39,391 nt of DNA from Sulfurimonas sp. (GTDB taxonomy: Bacteria > Campylobacterota > Campylobacteria > Campylobacterales > Sulfurimonadaceae). Where the stretch lies: contig JAMOQK010000048.1 of NCBI GenBank assembly GCA_027064045.1, positions 1 to 39,391 of the forward strand, in the 5' to 3' direction. The translations under genes were made by a program, and so were the position numbers. This document shows, in pieces, positions 7,910 to 18,050 of the stretch. The notes beneath the pieces were generated by a model. It saw nothing but the letters and a program-made list of their open reading frames with translations, was not told the DNA's origin and ran no database searches. The number at the start of each line of letters is the position of its first letter. Position 1 is the first letter of the stretch.

Positions 7910-8947
7910 ATGATATTTAACAAAATAGTGGGACTTTTTTCAAACGATTTATCAATCGACCTTGGAACTGCAAATACAATTGTGATAGCAAAAGGTCGTG
8001 GCATCATCATAAATGAGCCATCTGTTGTTGCAGTAAAAACAGAAAAATACGGACAACAAAGAGTTTTAGCAGTTGGACATGAAGCAAAAGAGATGGTTGG
8101 TAAAACTCCTGGAAATATCAAAGCTATTCGCCCAATGCGTGATGGTGTTATCGCTGACTTTGATATGACTGAAAAAATGATTAGAAAATTTATTGAAAAA
8201 GCTCATGGAAGAAGTACGCTTATTAGTCCAAGAATTATCATTTGTGTACCTTATGGACTTACACAAGTTGAGAGAAAAGCAGTTCGTGAATCTGCTTTAA
8301 GTGCTGGGGCTAGAGAGGTATTTTTAATAGAAGAACCTATGGCTGCAGCTATCGGTGCAGGTGTTGAGATAAGAGAGCCTCAAGGAAATTTAGTAGTTGA
8401 TATTGGTGGTGGTACAACCGAGATAGGTGTTGTAAGTCTTGGTGGACTTGTTTTATCAAAATCTATCCGTACAGCAGGAGATAAAATCGACCAATCAATC
8501 GTCAACTATGTTAGAAAAAAATATAATTTACTTATAGGTGAGAGAGTTGCTGAAGAGATTAAGATAGCGATAGGTACAGCTGTTACACTTGATCAAGAAT
8601 TACTTATGGTTGTAAATGGACGAGACCAAGTTGAAGGGTTGTTAAGTTCAGTTGAACTAACAAGTGAAGATGCAAGAGAAGCTATGAGAGAACCACTAAA
8701 AGAGGTTGGTGAAGCACTTCGTGATGTATTGGAACAGATGCCACCAGATTTAGCTGGGGATATTGTAAATCATGGGATTATATTAACAGGTGGTGGAGCG
8801 CTTATCCGTCAACTAGATAAATTTTTGTCAGATATTGTAAAAATCCCAGTATATGTGGCAGATGAACCTCTTTTAGCTGTTGCTCGTGGAACTGGTAGAG
8901 CTTTAGAAGAGATAGATTTATTACAAGAACTATTTGAAAATGAATAA
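7910..8947 (+). CDS. mreB: Rod shape-determining protein MreB
   Basis: MreB is the bacterial actin homologue that forms membrane-associated filaments guiding lateral wall synthesis. The 345-aa length is typical. The phosphate-1 loop is LSIDLGTANTIV, phosphate-2 is VVDIGGGTTEIGVVSLGG, and the adenosine loop is GIILTGGGALIRQLD. The N-terminal MIFNKIVGLFSNDL matches the usual amphipathic start. The ATG follows AAGG 10 bases after clpX. Its end overlaps the mreC start. Confidence 0.97.
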   Translation: MIFNKIVGLFSNDLSIDLGTANTIVIAKGRGIIINEPSVVAVKTEKYGQQRVLAVGHEAKEMVGKTPGNIKAIRPMRDGVIADFDMTEKMIRKFIEKAHGRSTLISPRIIICVPYGLTQVERKAVRESALSAGAREVFLIEEPMAAAIGAGVEIREPQGNLVVDIGGGTTEIGVVSLGGLVLSKSIRTAGDKIDQSIVNYVRKKYNLLIGERVAEEIKIAIGTAVTLDQELLMVVNGRDQVEGLLSSVELTSEDAREAMREPLKEVGEALRDVLEQMPPDLAGDIVNHGIILTGGGALIRQLDKFLSDIVKIPVYVADEPLLAVARGTGRALEEIDLLQELFENE

Positions 8948-9701
8948 GGGGCTTTTAGGCTTTTTTACAATTTTTATTGCACTCTTTGTGGGTGCATTTT
9001 ACTATAGCAATACCATTCAATCACCAATCATAAGTTCATTAAATTATATTAAATCAACATTTAATGATTCACTAGAAGCTATTAAAAATAAGATACAGAC
9101 GCATACTTTCCAAGCAGAACATATAGAGTCACTAAACACTAAACTACAAAAATATGAAAACAATCATCTAGTTATGCAACAATTGGCTTCTGAAATAAAT
9201 GATTTGTTTGAGGAAAATCACTCAACACTAAAAACAGATCCAAAGGTGGAATTAGTTAGAACAATATCTTATGAAAAATTTGGTGATTTTAACAGAATAT
9301 GGTTAGATATAAAAGATTATAACTCATCAAAAATTTATGGACTTACATATAAAGAGTTGGTTGCTGGAATTGTTATTGACTACAAGGGAAAACCACTCGG
9401 ACTTTTAAATAAGGATATAAAAAGTTCATATTCAGTGGAGATTGGTAAAGAAAAAGCACCAGGTATTGCACATGGAAATAATTCCCAAAACCTTGTAGTA
9501 AATTTTATACCTGCTTGGTTTGAGGTAAATGAAGGGGATGAAGTTACAACATCTGGACTTGACAATATCTTTTTTAAAGGTCTAAAAGTTGGTAAAGTTA
9601 TCTCTGTAAGTTCAGCTCAAGGTTACCAAAATGCTGTTATAGAACCATATTATAAAACAAAGAGTCCAAACTACTTTCATATGATTAGGAGGATTAAATG
9701 A
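8940..9701 (+). CDS. mreC: Rod shape-determining protein MreC
   Basis: MreC links cytoplasmic MreB to periplasmic wall enzymes. The 253-aa protein has one N-terminal membrane segment (GLLGFFTIFIALFVGAFYYS), a coiled coil at about residues 45-80 (AEHIESLNTKLQKYENNHLVMQQL), and a beta-domain with NLVVNFIPAWFEVNEGDEVTTSGLDNIFFKGLKVGKV, the typical C-terminal block. I chose ATG at 8940, which overlaps the mreB stop, over the TTG at 8934 in the track. mreD is absent next door and an OmpV-like gene follows. Confidence 0.92.
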   Translation: MNKGLLGFFTIFIALFVGAFYYSNTIQSPIISSLNYIKSTFNDSLEAIKNKIQTHTFQAEHIESLNTKLQKYENNHLVMQQLASEINDLFEENHSTLKTDPKVELVRTISYEKFGDFNRIWLDIKDYNSSKIYGLTYKELVAGIVIDYKGKPLGLLNKDIKSSYSVEIGKEKAPGIAHGNNSQNLVVNFIPAWFEVNEGDEVTTSGLDNIFFKGLKVGKVISVSSAQGYQNAVIEPYYKTKSPNYFHMIRRIK

Positions 9702-10447
9702 GATTGTTTTTAATACTAATTATGGTGTATTTTACACTTTTAGCCAAAGATGAAAAACAAGAAGTGACTATTGGTGCTGGTGCTTATGTGCAAACACAAC
9801 CATATAAAAATGTAGATAATATTATTTTACCGACTCCTGTGATTTTTTTTGATAATGATTTGTTTTACATCAGATGGTCGAGAGTTGGAGTTTACTTTTT
9901 GGGAGATAAACAAGATGATTATGCTTGGGGATTTTCTTTAACTGCACAACCTAGAACTTATGGATATAAGTCATCTGACTCTCATTATTTAACTGGTTTA
10001 GATGAGAAAAAAAGCACATGGGAAGGTGGAATTTCTTTTAGTGCTAGTATGGATAAAACATATATAGAGATTATGGCATTAGAAGATTTATGTGACAATT
10101 ATAAATCATGGATAGTAAAAACAGAGATAGGATATGACTTTAAAATTGGTAATTTTTCATTATATCCAAGTATGGTTTTAGTTTATCAATCATCTAAATT
10201 TTTAGATTATTATTATGGTATATCTAAAAAAGAGGTGTTGACATCTTCATATAATGAATATACTGCTGATAATGACTTTCAAGTTGGGTTACAAACATAT
10301 ATAAAATATCCATTTACAAAAACAATATCTGCTTTAATAAATTTAAGAGCAGACAGGCTTTCTGATGAAGCAACTAGAAGTCCAATAGTGGACGATAACT
10401 ATATCTATTCAGGGATGGCATCACTTATATATACTTTTGAGTATTAA
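9698..10447 (+). CDS. MipA/OmpV-like outer-membrane protein
   Basis: The 249-aa product has a short signal peptide (MRLFLILIMVYFTLLA) and then alternating aromatic and polar beta-strands ending in an aromatic residue (SLIYTFEY), typical of an outer-membrane barrel. Segments VTIGAGAYVQTQPYKN and ILPTPVIFFDNDLFYIRWSRVGVYFLG fit the MipA/OmpV family, which in some bacteria scaffolds murein enzymes. Its ATGA overlap with mreC suggests co-translation and a link to cell-wall shape, but that is inference. The family call rests on pattern only. Confidence 0.72.
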   Translation: MRLFLILIMVYFTLLAKDEKQEVTIGAGAYVQTQPYKNVDNIILPTPVIFFDNDLFYIRWSRVGVYFLGDKQDDYAWGFSLTAQPRTYGYKSSDSHYLTGLDEKKSTWEGGISFSASMDKTYIEIMALEDLCDNYKSWIVKTEIGYDFKIGNFSLYPSMVLVYQSSKFLDYYYGISKKEVLTSSYNEYTADNDFQVGLQTYIKYPFTKTISALINLRADRLSDEATRSPIVDDNYIYSGMASLIYTFEY

Positions 10448-10474
10448 CTCATCAAATTTTAAGTGCTTTTTTAC

Positions 10475-10480
10475 TATAAT
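10475..10480 (+). promoter_or_regulatory. carB promoter -10 box
   Basis: TTTTTTACTATAAT lies 37 bases before the carB ATG, with TATAAT at 10475-10480 and an AAGGG ribosome-binding site nearer the start. The 11-mer TTTACTATAAT is shared with the ppiB promoter. Confidence 0.65.
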
Positions 10481-10516
10481 ATTCAAATTTTAAAGATATA
10501 TTTTTAAGGGTAAAAA

Positions 10517-13500
10517 ATGCCAAAACGCACCGACATTCATACTATTTTACTTATAGGTTCAGGTCCGATTATTATCGGTCAAGCATGTGAGTTTGATTAC
10601 TCTGGAACACAAGCAGTTAAAACACTAAAAGAACTTGGTTATCGTGTAATTTTAATCAACTCAAACCCTGCTACAATTATGACAGATCCCGAATTTGCAG
10701 ATAGAACTTATATAGAACCTATCAAAGAAGATGTGATTGCAAAAATCATCAAAAAAGAAAGTGTGGATGCAGTTTTACCAACTATGGGTGGACAAACTGC
10801 TCTAAATGTTGCTATGAGTATGTATGAAAAAGGGATGCTTGATGGTATAGAATTTTTAGGTGCAAATCCTGAAGCGATTAGTAAAGGGGAAGACAGGCAC
10901 CTTTTTAACGAAGCTATGATTAAAATTGGTATGGATTTACCAAAAAGTAAAAATGCTTATAGTGTTGAAGAGGCTATAGAAGTAGCAAAAGAGATAGGTT
11001 TTCCAGTAATTTCTCGTGCATCTTTTACCCTTGCTGGTGGTGGTAGTGGTGTTGCTTATAACATGGAAGAGTTTGAAAAACTAGCAGCAGAAGGTATTTC
11101 GGCTAGTCCAATTAACGAAATCGAAATTATGGAATCTATGCTTGGTTGGAAAGAGTATGAGATGGAAGTTATCCGTGATAAGGCAGATAACTGCATCATC
11201 GTTTGTTCCATTGAAAACTTTGACCCTATGGGTGTTCACACTGGCGATAGTATCACAGTTGCACCTGCTTTGACTTTAACAGACAAAGAGTATCAACGAA
11301 TGAGAGATGCTTCTTTTAAAATTTTAAGAGAGATTGGTGTTGATACTGGTGGAAGTAATGTGCAGTTTTCCATAGATCCAAAAACAGGTAGAATGATAGT
11401 GATAGAGATGAATCCTCGTGTTTCTCGTTCATCTGCTCTTGCATCTAAAGCAACTGGTTATCCTATTGCTAAAGTAGCTACACTTTTGGCAGTTGGTTTT
11501 ACACTTGATGAAATTACAAATGACATTACAGGAACACCTGCAGCATTTGAACCAGTGATTGACTATGTGGTTACAAAAGTTCCACGATTTACTTTTGAAA
11601 AATTTCCTGAAGCGATAGACACATTAAGCACAAGTATGAAATCAGTTGGTGAAGTTATGGCAATAGGTCGTACTTTTAAAGAGTCTATCCAAAAAGCTCT
11701 TTGTTCTCTTGAAACTGGACTTTGTGGGTTTGATGATATTGAATCTGATGATGAGTTTGTAAAACATGAGATTAGAAGACCAAATGCAGATAGAATTCTT
11801 TATGTAGCAGAGGGATTTCGTCGTGGTATGAGTATAACAGAGATGTTTGATACTTGTGCTATTGACCATTGGTTTTTATATCAATTACAAGAGCTTATGG
11901 AGAGTGAAAAAAATCTAACTGATAAAGTGCTTTTTGATGAGAAGTTGATGAGAGAGCTAAAAGTTGATGGTTTTTCAGATAAAAGAATTGCTCAACTTAT
12001 AGAGAAAAATTCTCATCATAAAATGAGTGAAGATGAAGTTTATAAAACTAGAAAATCTTTAGGTATCTCACTTGAATACAATGAAGTTGATACCTGCTCT
12101 GCAGAGTTTGAAGCACTTACTCCATATCTTTACTCAACTACAAACATTACAAAACTTCCAGATGTAACTAATCGTATTAGTGATAAGAAGAAAGTCCTTA
12201 TTTTAGGTGGTGGACCTAATCGTATTGGTCAGGGTATAGAGTTTGATTATTGTTGTGTTCATGCTGCTTTTGCTTTAGAAGAGATGGATATAGAGTGTAT
12301 AATGTATAACTGTAATCCTGAAACAGTTTCTACTGATTATGATACTTCTGATGTACTTTACTTTGAACCGATAGATTTTGAGCATGTGCGTGAAGTGATA
12401 GAAAATGAGCAACCAGATGGCATTATAGTTCATTTTGGTGGACAAACACCACTAAAACTAGCTGATTCACTTACAAAAATTGGTGCAAATATTTCTGGAA
12501 CTCCGTCTGCTGTGATTGATTTGGCAGAAGATAGAGAACTTTTTAGTAACTTTGTAAATAAACACGGATTAAAACAACCTGCAAATGGTTTGGCTCGTAA
12601 AAAAGAGGAAGCTGCTCCAATAGCTGCAAAACTTGGCTATCCAGTTCTTGTTCGTCCATCTTTTGTTCTTGGTGGTCGTGGTATGAAGATAGTTTATTCA
12701 CAAGAGGAATTAAACCAATATATGGCACTTGCTATAAGTGTAAGTAATGAAGCACCAGTATTGATTGATAAGTTTTTAGATCAAGCAATAGAGCTTGATG
12801 TAGATGCTATTTGTGATGGTAAAGATGTCTATATAGGTAGTGTTATGCAACATATTGAGGAAGCTGGAATCCATTCTGGTGACTCTGCTTGTTCTCTTCC
12901 ACCTGTAAATCTTAGTGATGAGATGATAGAAAAAGTGGAAACTCAAACAAAAACTATTGCTCTTGGGCTTGGTGTTGTTGGACTTATGAATGTTCAGTAT
13001 GCAATTTATCAAGATGAGATATATCTCATTGAGGTAAACCCTCGTGCTAGTAGGACTGTTCCGTTTGTAAGTAAAGCAACAGGTATGCCTTTGGCAAAAG
13101 TTGCAACTAGAGTTATGATGGGGGAAACACTTAGAGACTCTTTAAAATATTATGATAAATATGAAATTGTTGAAGAGGTTAATGGACTTCTAAAACCTCG
13201 TCTTAAAGGTCATATATCTGTTAAAGAAGCAGTTTTTCCTTTTCATAAACTTTACGGTGCAGATTTAGTTTTATCTCCTGAGATGAAATCAACTGGTGAA
13301 GTTATGGGGATAAGTTCAAATTTTGGTGTTAGTTTTGCAAAAGCTCAACTAAGCGCTGGAAATAAAATCCCAACAGGGGGAACATGTTTCTTGTCTTTTG
13401 TGGATAGTGATAAAATTTATGCACCAGAGATAGCAAAAGGTCTTCATAAACATGGGTTTAAACTTATGGCAACTAAAGGGACGCAAAGTATCATAGAAAA

Positions 13501-13774
13501 AGCTTCTATACCTTGTGAGAGAGTATTGAAAATTTCAGAAGGTCGTCCAAATATTGAAGATAGTATGAAAAATGATGAAATTTCAATGGCTATAAATACA
13601 TCTGATAACAACACAAGTAAAAAAGATGCTGTTGTTATTCGTCAAGAGGTGCTTAAAAGAAGTATCCCTTACTTTACAACTTTAAGTGCGGCAAGAGCAT
13701 TGATTTTAGCATTAGATGAGATGAAAGATGATTCATGGTCACAATCAAAAGCACTTCAAGATTTTCTAGCATAG
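10517..13774 (+). CDS. carB: Carbamoyl-phosphate synthase large subunit
   Basis: CarB makes carbamoyl phosphate from bicarbonate, ammonia from CarA, and two ATP, supplying pyrimidine and arginine synthesis. The 1085-aa length is complete. The two homologous halves are visible: [17 protein letters not shown] at the N-terminus and [17 protein letters not shown] near residue 565. Each has its ATP-grasp motifs ([23 protein letters not shown] and [23 protein letters not shown]). The C-terminal MGS-like allosteric domain begins after about residue 935. carA is not in the window. No motif copies fall in these 3.2 kb. The next ORF starts 40 bases before its stop. Confidence 0.98.
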   Translation: MPKRTDIHTILLIGSGPIIIGQACEFDYSGTQAVKTLKELGYRVILINSNPATIMTDPEFADRTYIEPIKEDVIAKIIKKESVDAVLPTMGGQTALNVAMSMYEKGMLDGIEFLGANPEAISKGEDRHLFNEAMIKIGMDLPKSKNAYSVEEAIEVAKEIGFPVISRASFTLAGGGSGVAYNMEEFEKLAAEGISASPINEIEIMESMLGWKEYEMEVIRDKADNCIIVCSIENFDPMGVHTGDSITVAPALTLTDKEYQRMRDASFKILREIGVDTGGSNVQFSIDPKTGRMIVIEMNPRVSRSSALASKATGYPIAKVATLLAVGFTLDEITNDITGTPAAFEPVIDYVVTKVPRFTFEKFPEAIDTLSTSMKSVGEVMAIGRTFKESIQKALCSLETGLCGFDDIESDDEFVKHEIRRPNADRILYVAEGFRRGMSITEMFDTCAIDHWFLYQLQELMESEKNLTDKVLFDEKLMRELKVDGFSDKRIAQLIEKNSHHKMSEDEVYKTRKSLGISLEYNEVDTCSAEFEALTPYLYSTTNITKLPDVTNRISDKKKVLILGGGPNRIGQGIEFDYCCVHAAFALEEMDIECIMYNCNPETVSTDYDTSDVLYFEPIDFEHVREVIENEQPDGIIVHFGGQTPLKLADSLTKIGANISGTPSAVIDLAEDRELFSNFVNKHGLKQPANGLARKKEEAAPIAAKLGYPVLVRPSFVLGGRGMKIVYSQEELNQYMALAISVSNEAPVLIDKFLDQAIELDVDAICDGKDVYIGSVMQHIEEAGIHSGDSACSLPPVNLSDEMIEKVETQTKTIALGLGVVGLMNVQYAIYQDEIYLIEVNPRASRTVPFVSKATGMPLAKVATRVMMGETLRDSLKYYDKYEIVEEVNGLLKPRLKGHISVKEAVFPFHKLYGADLVLSPEMKSTGEVMGISSNFGVSFAKAQLSAGNKIPTGGTCFLSFVDSDKIYAPEIAKGLHKHGFKLMATKGTQSIIEKASIPCERVLKISEGRPNIEDSMKNDEISMAINTSDNNTSKKDAVVIRQEVLKRSIPYFTTLSAARALILALDEMKDDSWSQSKALQDFLA

Positions 13775-14184
13775 AAAATCTGGTTATTTTAACACAAACC
13801 GACACGACTGTCGGTTTTGTCTCACAAAATGCAGATAAACTTTATGAGATAAAATCTCGTGATACTTTAAAACCTTTTATAAAAGTTTATACTGATTTTA
13901 AAAGTTTCTTGGCATGTGGAAATAGAATCCCACATGCCAAAAAAAACTTTGTTCGCCGTTCAAAAAAAACATCATTTATTGTAAAAAATAGAGCTTTTAG
14001 AGTTGCAAAAATACCTTTTAGTTGGGTTTATTCAACAAGTGCAAATGAATCCAATCAAAAATTTGATAGAACTTTTTGTGAAGATAAAGCTGATATAATT
14101 ATGGAAGATAAAAGAGGATTTAGTGAAGAAAATTCATCAACTCTGTTTAAAATAAACAACAGCAAAGAGGTTAAAATAAGATGA
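13735..14184 (+). CDS. Short Sua5/YciO/YrdC-like protein
   Basis: At 149 aa this is shorter than canonical TsaC/Sua5 proteins (about 190 or more). Segments match the family pattern: [13 protein letters not shown] for the PTDTVYGL strand, KSRDTLKPF for the K-R-x(n)-KP nucleotide and threonine site, and [14 protein letters not shown] for STSAN-x-SG. This suggests binding of ATP or threonyl-type ligands and perhaps tRNA threonylcarbamoyladenosine chemistry, but the short length and altered residues make catalysis uncertain. The ATG lies inside carB (40-base overlap); a later start would cut into the first strand. It holds a perfect inverted motif pair encoding [11 protein letters not shown]. Confidence 0.7.
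   Translation: MVTIKSTSRFSSIENLVILTQTDTTVGFVSQNADKLYEIKSRDTLKPFIKVYTDFKSFLACGNRIPHAKKNFVRRSKKTSFIVKNRAFRVAKIPFSWVYSTSANESNQKFDRTFCEDKADIIMEDKRGFSEENSSTLFKINNSKEVKIR
13909..13940 (+). repeat. Inverted pair of motifs forming a hairpin
   Basis: TTGGCATGTGG (13909-13919) and CCACATGCCAA (13930-13940) form a perfect 11-base-pair stem with a 10-base loop. A run of A follows on the plus strand, so transcription on the minus strand would see a T-run before the stem rather than after it. The hairpin lies inside the Sua5-like gene. Confidence 0.92.
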
Positions 14185-14624
14185 GTAAATTTATTCAAGC
14201 ATTTTTAAGTGGTGTATTTTTTACTTTTATACAAGATTTTTTCCTTTTTTTAGGGATTAAACAAAACTATATTGATTTTTATGGGGTTGATGTTTATTAT
14301 AATATCTTATTTGCAGATAATCAGAATCTATTTGTATTTATAATCTCATCTTTTATTGTTGGTATTTTGGTTATTTATGTGAAAAATACTAAACTTTCTA
14401 TCATTATAGTAGGTACACTTTTTTTACTTTCTGTATCAACTCTTATACCAACTATTGGTCATAAAGTTGGGGAGATACTTTTAATGAAGAAAAATGTTAC
14501 TTATAAAAATAGTAGATATACCTTTGTTGGTGATGTTTATTACATTGGTAGAGACAAGATAACATTTTATGATTATGAACTTAAAAAAATTATTTTATTA
14601 GATAAAAAGGAATTAAAACAATGA
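14181..14624 (+). CDS. Hypothetical membrane protein
   Basis: This 147-aa protein is not recognised. It has three likely membrane segments: FIQAFLSGVFFTFIQDFFLFLGI at the N-terminus, LFVFIISSFIVGILVIYV around residues 49-66, and LSIIIVGTLFLLSVSTLIPTI around 71-91. A soluble C-terminal tail of about 50 residues follows (YTFVGDVYYIGRDKITFYD), with a beta-rich look. It overlaps the upstream Sua5-like gene by 4 bases and the downstream lipoprotein by 4 bases, so it is tightly co-translated. Context suggests an envelope role, but nothing specific can be claimed. Confidence 0.75.
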   Translation: MSKFIQAFLSGVFFTFIQDFFLFLGIKQNYIDFYGVDVYYNILFADNQNLFVFIISSFIVGILVIYVKNTKLSIIIVGTLFLLSVSTLIPTIGHKVGEILLMKKNVTYKNSRYTFVGDVYYIGRDKITFYDYELKKIILLDKKELKQ

Positions 14625-15184
14625 AGCATATCTCAAGTATAGCAAGTGGTGTAGCCTTAGGTAGTGTTGGTTTGATGATTATGGGTGTTTTGAGTGGATG
14701 TGAAAGATCTCAACAAGAGGCACAAAATAAATTTTTAGTGATACAACAACAGCCAAATGGAAAGTATATAGTTGTTGAGGAGATGCCGACAGAGGGTCCT
14801 AGTCGTGCAATTATTCGTGAAAAAGATGAAAATGGTAAAGTAACCGAAAGGTTTATGAACGAAGATGAGATGAAAGCACTCGCACAGCAAGAGTACAAAA
14901 AAGTACAAAATGGTACAAGCGAAACTATTCAAGATGGTGGAGGAAGTGCAGGGATGGGACTAGCTGGAACTATCTTAGCAGTTGCTGCAGGAAGTCTTTT
15001 GGGAAATATGGTAGGAAATGCTTTAATGAATAACAAAAGTTTTGCTAGAAATTCTGCAAGAACAAATAAAAGTGCTTATTCAAGAAATGCAAAATCAAGA
15101 GCTTCAAAATCAAGTTCAAGAAAAAGTTTTTTTGGAAAATCATCAAGAAGTTCAAGTAGAAGTAGAGGTTTTTTCGGTGGTTAA
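14621..15184 (+). CDS. UPF0323-type lipoprotein
   Basis: The 187-aa product begins with a membrane segment ending in a lipobox-like VLSGC at about residue 26. A polar region with VIQQQPNGKYIVVEEMPTEGPSRAIIREKDENGKV follows, then a glycine-rich segment (GMGLAGTILAVAAGSLLGNMVGNALMNN) and an Arg/Ser-rich tail ending SRGFFGG. This layout matches the UPF0323 family known from Campylobacter and Helicobacter; the function is unknown. It lies immediately upstream of a glutathionylspermidine-synthase-like gene, an arrangement I recall from Campylobacter. Its end overlaps the next start (GTG at 15177). Confidence 0.85.
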   Translation: MKHISSIASGVALGSVGLMIMGVLSGCERSQQEAQNKFLVIQQQPNGKYIVVEEMPTEGPSRAIIREKDENGKVTERFMNEDEMKALAQQEYKKVQNGTSETIQDGGGSAGMGLAGTILAVAAGSLLGNMVGNALMNNKSFARNSARTNKSAYSRNAKSRASKSSSRKSFFGKSSRSSSRSRGFFGG

Positions 15185-16355
15185 ACTAAAAAAAATACTA
15201 CCACTCGATGATAAGACATTAGAAGAGATTGGTTTTAATTGGCACACAGATACAGATGGGACAAAATATGTAAGTGATGAGTTAATAGAGATAACTCAAG
15301 ATGAAGCTCAAGCATATTATGAAGCAACAAATAAGCTTTATGATATGTTTGTTGAAGCTGCTGAATATGTGATAGAAAATAATCTTTTCTTTGAACTTGG
15401 TATCCCTTTTAATCTTGTTGATACTATTAAAAAAAGTTGGGAAAATGATGTTCATTGGCATATTTATGGACGGTTTGATTTAGCAGGTGGTATAGATAAT
15501 AAACCTATAAAACTTATAGAGTTTAATGCAGATACACCGACAGCACTTTTTGAAAGTGCTTTACTTCAGTGGGCTATTTTAAAGCATAACAATATGGATG
15601 AAGATAAACAGTTTAACAACATATATGAAGCAATCACAAATAACTTTAAAAGGCTTATAACTCTTTTTGAAGATACTGATGAATTTGAAAAGAGTTATGA
15701 TGGTTGGAAGATACTTTTTTCATCTATATCTAACAATGAAGAGGAAGAAGCAACAACAAAACTACTACAACAGATGGCAACAGATGCCGGTTTTGCAACA
15801 CATTTTGAATATTTGGAAAACATAGAGTTTGATGAAAATGGAATCTATGATGCTGATGGTAATAGTTATGAATATTTTTTCAAACTATACCCTTGGGAAG
15901 ATATAGCTATAGATGAACCAGAGTTGGCAACAACACTAAAAAATATCATACAAAATCAAAAAGCCATTATCTTAAATCCTGCATATACACTTATTTTTCA
16001 ATCAAAAGGGATTATGAAAATATTATATGACCTTTTTCCTGAGTCACCATATCTTTTAAAAACTTCTTTTGAAGAGATGAAGGGAGTTAAACAGGTACAA
16101 AAGCCACTATTTGGTAGAGAGGGTGCAAATGTAAAAATAATAGAGGCAGATGGTAGTGTATCTTCACAAACAGACGGTGCTTATGATAACTTTGCAAAAA
16201 TATATCAAGAGTATGTACCTTTTGCACAAGATGACTTCAAGAATAAATATCAAGCTGGTGTATTTTTTGCATATGAGGCATGTGGAGTTGGTTTTAGAAA
16301 AGGTGGAGAAATCTTAGACAACATGAGCAAATTTGTTGGGCATGTTATAGTATAA
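15177..16355 (+). CDS. Glutathionylspermidine synthase-like ATP-grasp ligase
   Basis: The track starts this ORF at 15042, out of phase inside the lipoprotein gene. The repetitive Gln/Glu-rich first 45 residues there are a shadow. The likely start is GTG at 15177 (VVKLKKILPLDDKTLEEIGF), giving 392 aa. Family features are HWHIYGRFDLAGG, the metal-site stretch KLIEFNADTPTALFESALLQW, NPAYTLIFQSKGIMKILYDLFP, and KPLFGREGANVKII. These match the C-terminal synthetase domain of GspS and its YgiC/YjfC relatives, which join a peptide carboxylate to an amine using ATP. The true substrate is unknown. One motif copy lies near the end (YEACGVGF). Confidence 0.87.
   Translation: MVKLKKILPLDDKTLEEIGFNWHTDTDGTKYVSDELIEITQDEAQAYYEATNKLYDMFVEAAEYVIENNLFFELGIPFNLVDTIKKSWENDVHWHIYGRFDLAGGIDNKPIKLIEFNADTPTALFESALLQWAILKHNNMDEDKQFNNIYEAITNNFKRLITLFEDTDEFEKSYDGWKILFSSISNNEEEEATTKLLQQMATDAGFATHFEYLENIEFDENGIYDADGNSYEYFFKLYPWEDIAIDEPELATTLKNIIQNQKAIILNPAYTLIFQSKGIMKILYDLFPESPYLLKTSFEEMKGVKQVQKPLFGREGANVKIIEADGSVSSQTDGAYDNFAKIYQEYVPFAQDDFKNKYQAGVFFAYEACGVGFRKGGEILDNMSKFVGHVIV
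16277..16285 (+). repeat. GGCATGTGG motif copy
   Basis: Exact 9-mer preceded by A. It encodes ACG in YEACGVGF near the end of the glutathionylspermidine-synthase-like gene. Confidence 0.8.
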
Positions 16356-16396
16356 ATGTTATACTTTTAATGATAATAAAAATTTAGGAAATACTT

Positions 16397-17404
16397 ATGA
16401 AAACTCATACTCTTTTGATGCCACTTGATATGCATTTGCACCTTCGTGATGGTGTTATGCTTGAAACTGTTGCTCCCCTTACTGCTTATAGCTTTAGTGG
16501 TGCGATTATTATGCCAAATCTTGTTCCTCCTGTTGATACTTTAGAGGCCGTGAAATCTTATAAGCAAAGGGTTATGGCTGCTGTTCCAAATGATTATTTT
16601 GAACCATATATGACTCTTTTTTATAAAAATTATGATAAAGCTTTTTTAGAGAGTGTTGTAGATGAGATAACATCTATAAAACTATATCCTGCTGGGATTA
16701 CAACAAACTCTGAGGGTGGGGTAAGTTCTTTTGACATAGAGGAGATGCGTCCAACTCTTGAAGCTATGAGTGAACTTAATATTCCACTTAGTGTTCATGG
16801 GGAAACTGATGGTTTTGTGATGGATAGAGAAGCTGAATTTATGAGCATTTATGAACTGTTAGCTAAAAACTTTCCTAATCTTAAAATCATTATGGAACAT
16901 ATCACAACAAAAGCTGCTGTTGATATGTTAGATAAATATGACAACCTTTATGCGACTATCACTGTTCATCATCTGCTTCTAACTCTTGATGATGTTATTG
17001 GTGGGATGATGATGCCTCACCACTTTTGTAAACCTATCGCAAAAAGACCTGAAGATTTGGATGCTCTTTTAAGTATAGCTCTTGAAGCTCATCCAAAAGT
17101 AATGTTTGGAAGTGACTCTGCACCACATCCTCAGCACAAAAAAGAAACAAGTGGATGTGCAGCGGGAGTATTTACTGCACCTATTGCTTTACAACTTTTA
17201 TGTGAAATTTTTGAACAGTATGATAAACTAGATAACCTTCAAGCTTTTGTTAGTGATAATGCTCAAAGTATCTATGGAATTTGTCCTGAGTTTAAAGAGG
17301 TAACATTAGAAAAAAGAACTTTTGTAGTACCTCAAAACTATGGTTCTGTTGTACCTATGTACGCAGGTCAAGCTATCGCATGGGCTATTGAGAGTGTCGA
17401 TTAA
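16397..17404 (+). CDS. pyrC: Dihydroorotase
   Basis: PyrC cyclises carbamoyl-aspartate to dihydroorotate in pyrimidine synthesis. The 335-aa length suits the class II enzyme. Metal ligands are in DMHLHLRDG (His 13 and His 15). The carbamylated lysine lies in [17 protein letters not shown]. Further ligands are in PLSVHGE and IIMEHITT, and the catalytic aspartate is in FGSDSAPHP. The ATG follows AGGAAA. A short AT-rich gap of 41 bases separates it from the previous gene. Its end overlaps the response-regulator start. Together with carB and pyrF it covers three of the six UMP steps. Confidence 0.97.
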   Translation: MKTHTLLMPLDMHLHLRDGVMLETVAPLTAYSFSGAIIMPNLVPPVDTLEAVKSYKQRVMAAVPNDYFEPYMTLFYKNYDKAFLESVVDEITSIKLYPAGITTNSEGGVSSFDIEEMRPTLEAMSELNIPLSVHGETDGFVMDREAEFMSIYELLAKNFPNLKIIMEHITTKAAVDMLDKYDNLYATITVHHLLLTLDDVIGGMMMPHHFCKPIAKRPEDLDALLSIALEAHPKVMFGSDSAPHPQHKKETSGCAAGVFTAPIALQLLCEIFEQYDKLDNLQAFVSDNAQSIYGICPEFKEVTLEKRTFVVPQNYGSVVPMYAGQAIAWAIESVD

Positions 17405-18050
17405 AATTTTATTTTTAGAAGATGATATTCTTTTAGCTGAGACTATTGTTGATTTACTTGAAGATTCTGAATTTATGGTTACTCATGTACCAAATGGGCA
17501 GGAGGCATTAAATCAAACTTTTATACAAAAGTTTGATTTGTATCTATTGGATATAAATGTACCACTTATAGACGGTATTACACTTTTAAAAGAGTTAAGA
17601 GAGTCTGCTGATGATACTCCTGCTATATTTTTAACATCACACAAAGAGAAAGAGATGTTGAAAACTGCTTTTTTAAGTGGTGGTGATGACTATATAACCA
17701 AACCATTTGATAATGATGAACTCATACTAAGGATTGAAGCATTAACAAAAAGAAATAAACAAAACAATGTGGAATGTGTAGGTCTTCTTTGCCATGATGA
17801 AATCCATAAAAGCATACTTTATGATAAAAAAGAGTTAGAATTATCAAAAAAAGAGTATGAATTACTATTGTTGCTAATGACACATGCCAATACAACGGTA
17901 CCAAAAGAGTTGATTTTAGATGAACTTTGGAGTAGCAGTGAAGCAGGAAGTGATGGTGTGGTTCGTGTTTATATAAATCGTATAAAGCAACTCTTACCAG
18001 ATATGACCATAGAAAATATCCGTGCTGTGGGATATAAGCTTGTTTCGTAA
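17388..18050 (+). CDS. OmpR-family response regulator
   Basis: This 220-aa two-component regulator has a receiver domain ([20 protein letters not shown], phospho-acceptor Asp in [14 protein letters not shown], conserved Lys in DDYITKPFD) and a winged-helix DNA-binding domain ([18 protein letters not shown], then [16 protein letters not shown] and [10 protein letters not shown]). The track start at 17340 is an upstream extension over pyrC. TTG at 17388 or GTG at 17394 gives a normal N-terminus. The gene overlaps the pyrC end and the kinase start, so regulator and kinase are translationally coupled. The target genes could be the adjacent exbBD, by position only. Confidence 0.9.
   Translation: MRVSIKILFLEDDILLAETIVDLLEDSEFMVTHVPNGQEALNQTFIQKFDLYLLDINVPLIDGITLLKELRESADDTPAIFLTSHKEKEMLKTAFLSGGDDYITKPFDNDELILRIEALTKRNKQNNVECVGLLCHDEIHKSILYDKKELELSKKEYELLLLLMTHANTTVPKELILDELWSSSEAGSDGVVRVYINRIKQLLPDMTIENIRAVGYKLVS

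Noticed and set aside
15042-15176. Gln/Glu-rich N-terminus of the track ORF before the glutathionylspermidine-synthase-like domain
   Set aside because: It is the out-of-phase reading of the Arg/Ser-rich lipoprotein tail. Family homology begins at GTG 15177.
17340-17387. Track start of the response regulator at 17340
   Set aside because: The extra residues [16 protein letters not shown] overlap pyrC and precede the normal receiver start. TTG 17388 or GTG 17394 fits the family.
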